Assembly (NCBI GenBank): GCA_943704415.1
Contig: CALSCO010002129.1
Span: 1 to 19,237 of the forward strand
Direction: 5' to 3'
Source of the DNA: Parvularia atlantis
Lineage: Eukaryota > Opisthokonta > Rotosphaerida
Length of the DNA: 19,237 nucleotides
The position numbers were made by a program, and so were the translations under genes. The notes under the pieces are model-generated. The model was not told the origin of the DNA. It did not search any database and was given only the letters and a program-made list of their open reading frames with translations. Shown in pieces: positions 18,829 through 19,237 of this stretch; the stretch's first letter is position 1; every line of letters starts with the position of its first letter.

Positions 18829-19149
18829 TCACGGTGCGGCAGGGTTGTCTGCTGCGGTGGCGACGGCCTCGAGCTTGCGGCAGAGCACGTCGTGGAAGCG
18901 CTGTTTGAAACCTGGCGAGACGGCCATGAGCAGGGACGGGAGCGACTCGTACGTGCGTCCCTCGTGCAGCCCGGCCGCGACGACGTAGCCCGCGCTTGTC
19001 ACGTCGATGCGCAGCGCAGCACCCTCGAGCGTCTCGAGCTGCAAGCGCGTGCCGTCCGCCGCCGCAACAAGCAGCCCGAATGCGCACTCGGCCGCCGCCG
19101 AGTGTGCCTCCGCTTCGAGATCCGACTCGCCGCTGCTGTCTAACGACAT
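18829..19149 (-). CDS. GSKIP-domain protein (GSK3-interacting-protein-like)
   Basis: This intronless 106-residue protein matches the GSKIP domain, known in animals as a small GSK3beta- and PKA-binding adaptor and also present inside CLU-family proteins. After an acidic Ser-rich start (MSLDSSGESDLEAEAHSAA) come the beta-strand pattern FGLLVAAADGTRLQLETLEG and VTSAGYVVAAG. The signature helices TYESLPSLLMAVSPGFKQRF and LCRKLEAVA follow, parallel to human [20 protein letters not shown] and LLQRLEAL. The length agrees with GSKIP (human 139) with shorter ends. The equivalents of the GSK3-binding residues near the C-terminus are present in pattern, but binding is not proven. It is the only multi-kinase-adaptor-type gene here and the only gene without introns. 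Confidence 0.82.
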   Translation of the reverse strand: MSLDSSGESDLEAEAHSAAAECAFGLLVAAADGTRLQLETLEGAALRIDVTSAGYVVAAGLHEGRTYESLPSLLMAVSPGFKQRFHDVLCRKLEAVATAADNPAAP

Positions 19150-19202
19150 TTATCCGTCAATTCTACAGGCGTGTCATCACTTCGCTCCGCCGTTCACACA
19201 TC
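19150..19202. promoter_or_regulatory. 53-bp divergent upstream region of GSKIP
   Basis: This A/T-richer stretch (TATCCGTCAATTCTAC) lies upstream of GSKIP (-) and of a possible plus-strand start at 19203. It fits the head-to-head pattern of the rest of the window. Confidence 0.35.
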
Positions 19203-19237
19203 ATGGCAGCGCCTTGCCTGTGTTGCGGCGCTGTCTC
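19203..19237 (+). CDS. Possible start of a further gene (3' truncated by the window)
   Basis: An ATG at 19203 opens a frame reading MAAPCLCCGAV to the window edge. Its position, 53 bp head to head with GSKIP, repeats the spacing seen for four other gene pairs. The CLCC cluster could begin a zinc-binding or lipid-modified N-terminus. With 11 codons there is nothing more to support it. Confidence 0.3.
   Translation, partial: MAAPCLCCGAV

Noticed and set aside
1-19237. Prokaryotic operon, rRNA, tRNA, CRISPR, insertion-sequence or integrated-virus content
   Set aside because: No repeat-spacer array, inverted-repeat-bounded transposase, cloverleaf or rRNA-like sequence was seen. All sizeable sequence is accounted for by intron-split eukaryotic genes.

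Overview
This window is nuclear DNA from a GC-rich, free-living unicellular eukaryote with a very compact genome. The evidence is eukaryote-only gene content (exocyst EXO84, RNA polymerase subunit RPABC4, a KPC2/UBAC1-like ubiquitin adaptor, inositol-pentakisphosphate 2-kinase, a GSKIP-domain protein) and a spliceosomal intron roughly every 150 coding bases. I cannot place the lineage from the sequence alone; an amoebozoan, apusomonad, stramenopile or similar GC-rich protist would fit.

I rebuilt twelve genes by joining exons so that reading frame, splice sites and family conservation agree. In order: acetoacetyl-CoA synthetase (+, 5' end beyond the window), membrane dipeptidase M19 (-), UBAC1/KPC2-like protein (+), CDC25/ACR2-type rhodanese phosphatase (-), a Cys-rich multi-pass receptor-like membrane protein (+), inositol-pentakisphosphate 2-kinase (-), dephospho-CoA kinase (-), RPABC4 (+), EXO84 (-), a small coiled-coil protein (+), a probable four-pass membrane protein (+) and a GSKIP-domain protein (-). 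A possible thirteenth gene starts at 19203 (+). About 72% of the window is coding, about a quarter is intron, and only about 540 bases lie between genes. No stretch over 300 bases lacks a gene. I saw no rRNA, tRNA, transposon or CRISPR array.

I place about 86 introns of 41-76 nt. By hand count 63 begin GTGCG. Most end in CAG and many carry a CTGAC or CTCAC branch-like motif 10-30 nt upstream of the acceptor, with no polypyrimidine tract. Genes mostly alternate in strand. Head-to-head start codons are only 14-81 bp apart and tail-to-tail stop codons only 27-75 bp apart, so promoters must be bidirectional and 3' UTRs probably overlap.

The genes do not form one pathway. They cover ketone-body/CoA metabolism, CoA synthesis, inositol phosphates, ubiquitin handling, transcription and secretion. 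The most striking feature is the junction of dephospho-CoA kinase and inositol-pentakisphosphate 2-kinase. The second has no start codon of its own, and removing one 61-nt intron (11243-11303) deletes the kinase's stop codon and joins the two reading frames in phase, predicting a bifunctional protein of about 630 residues.
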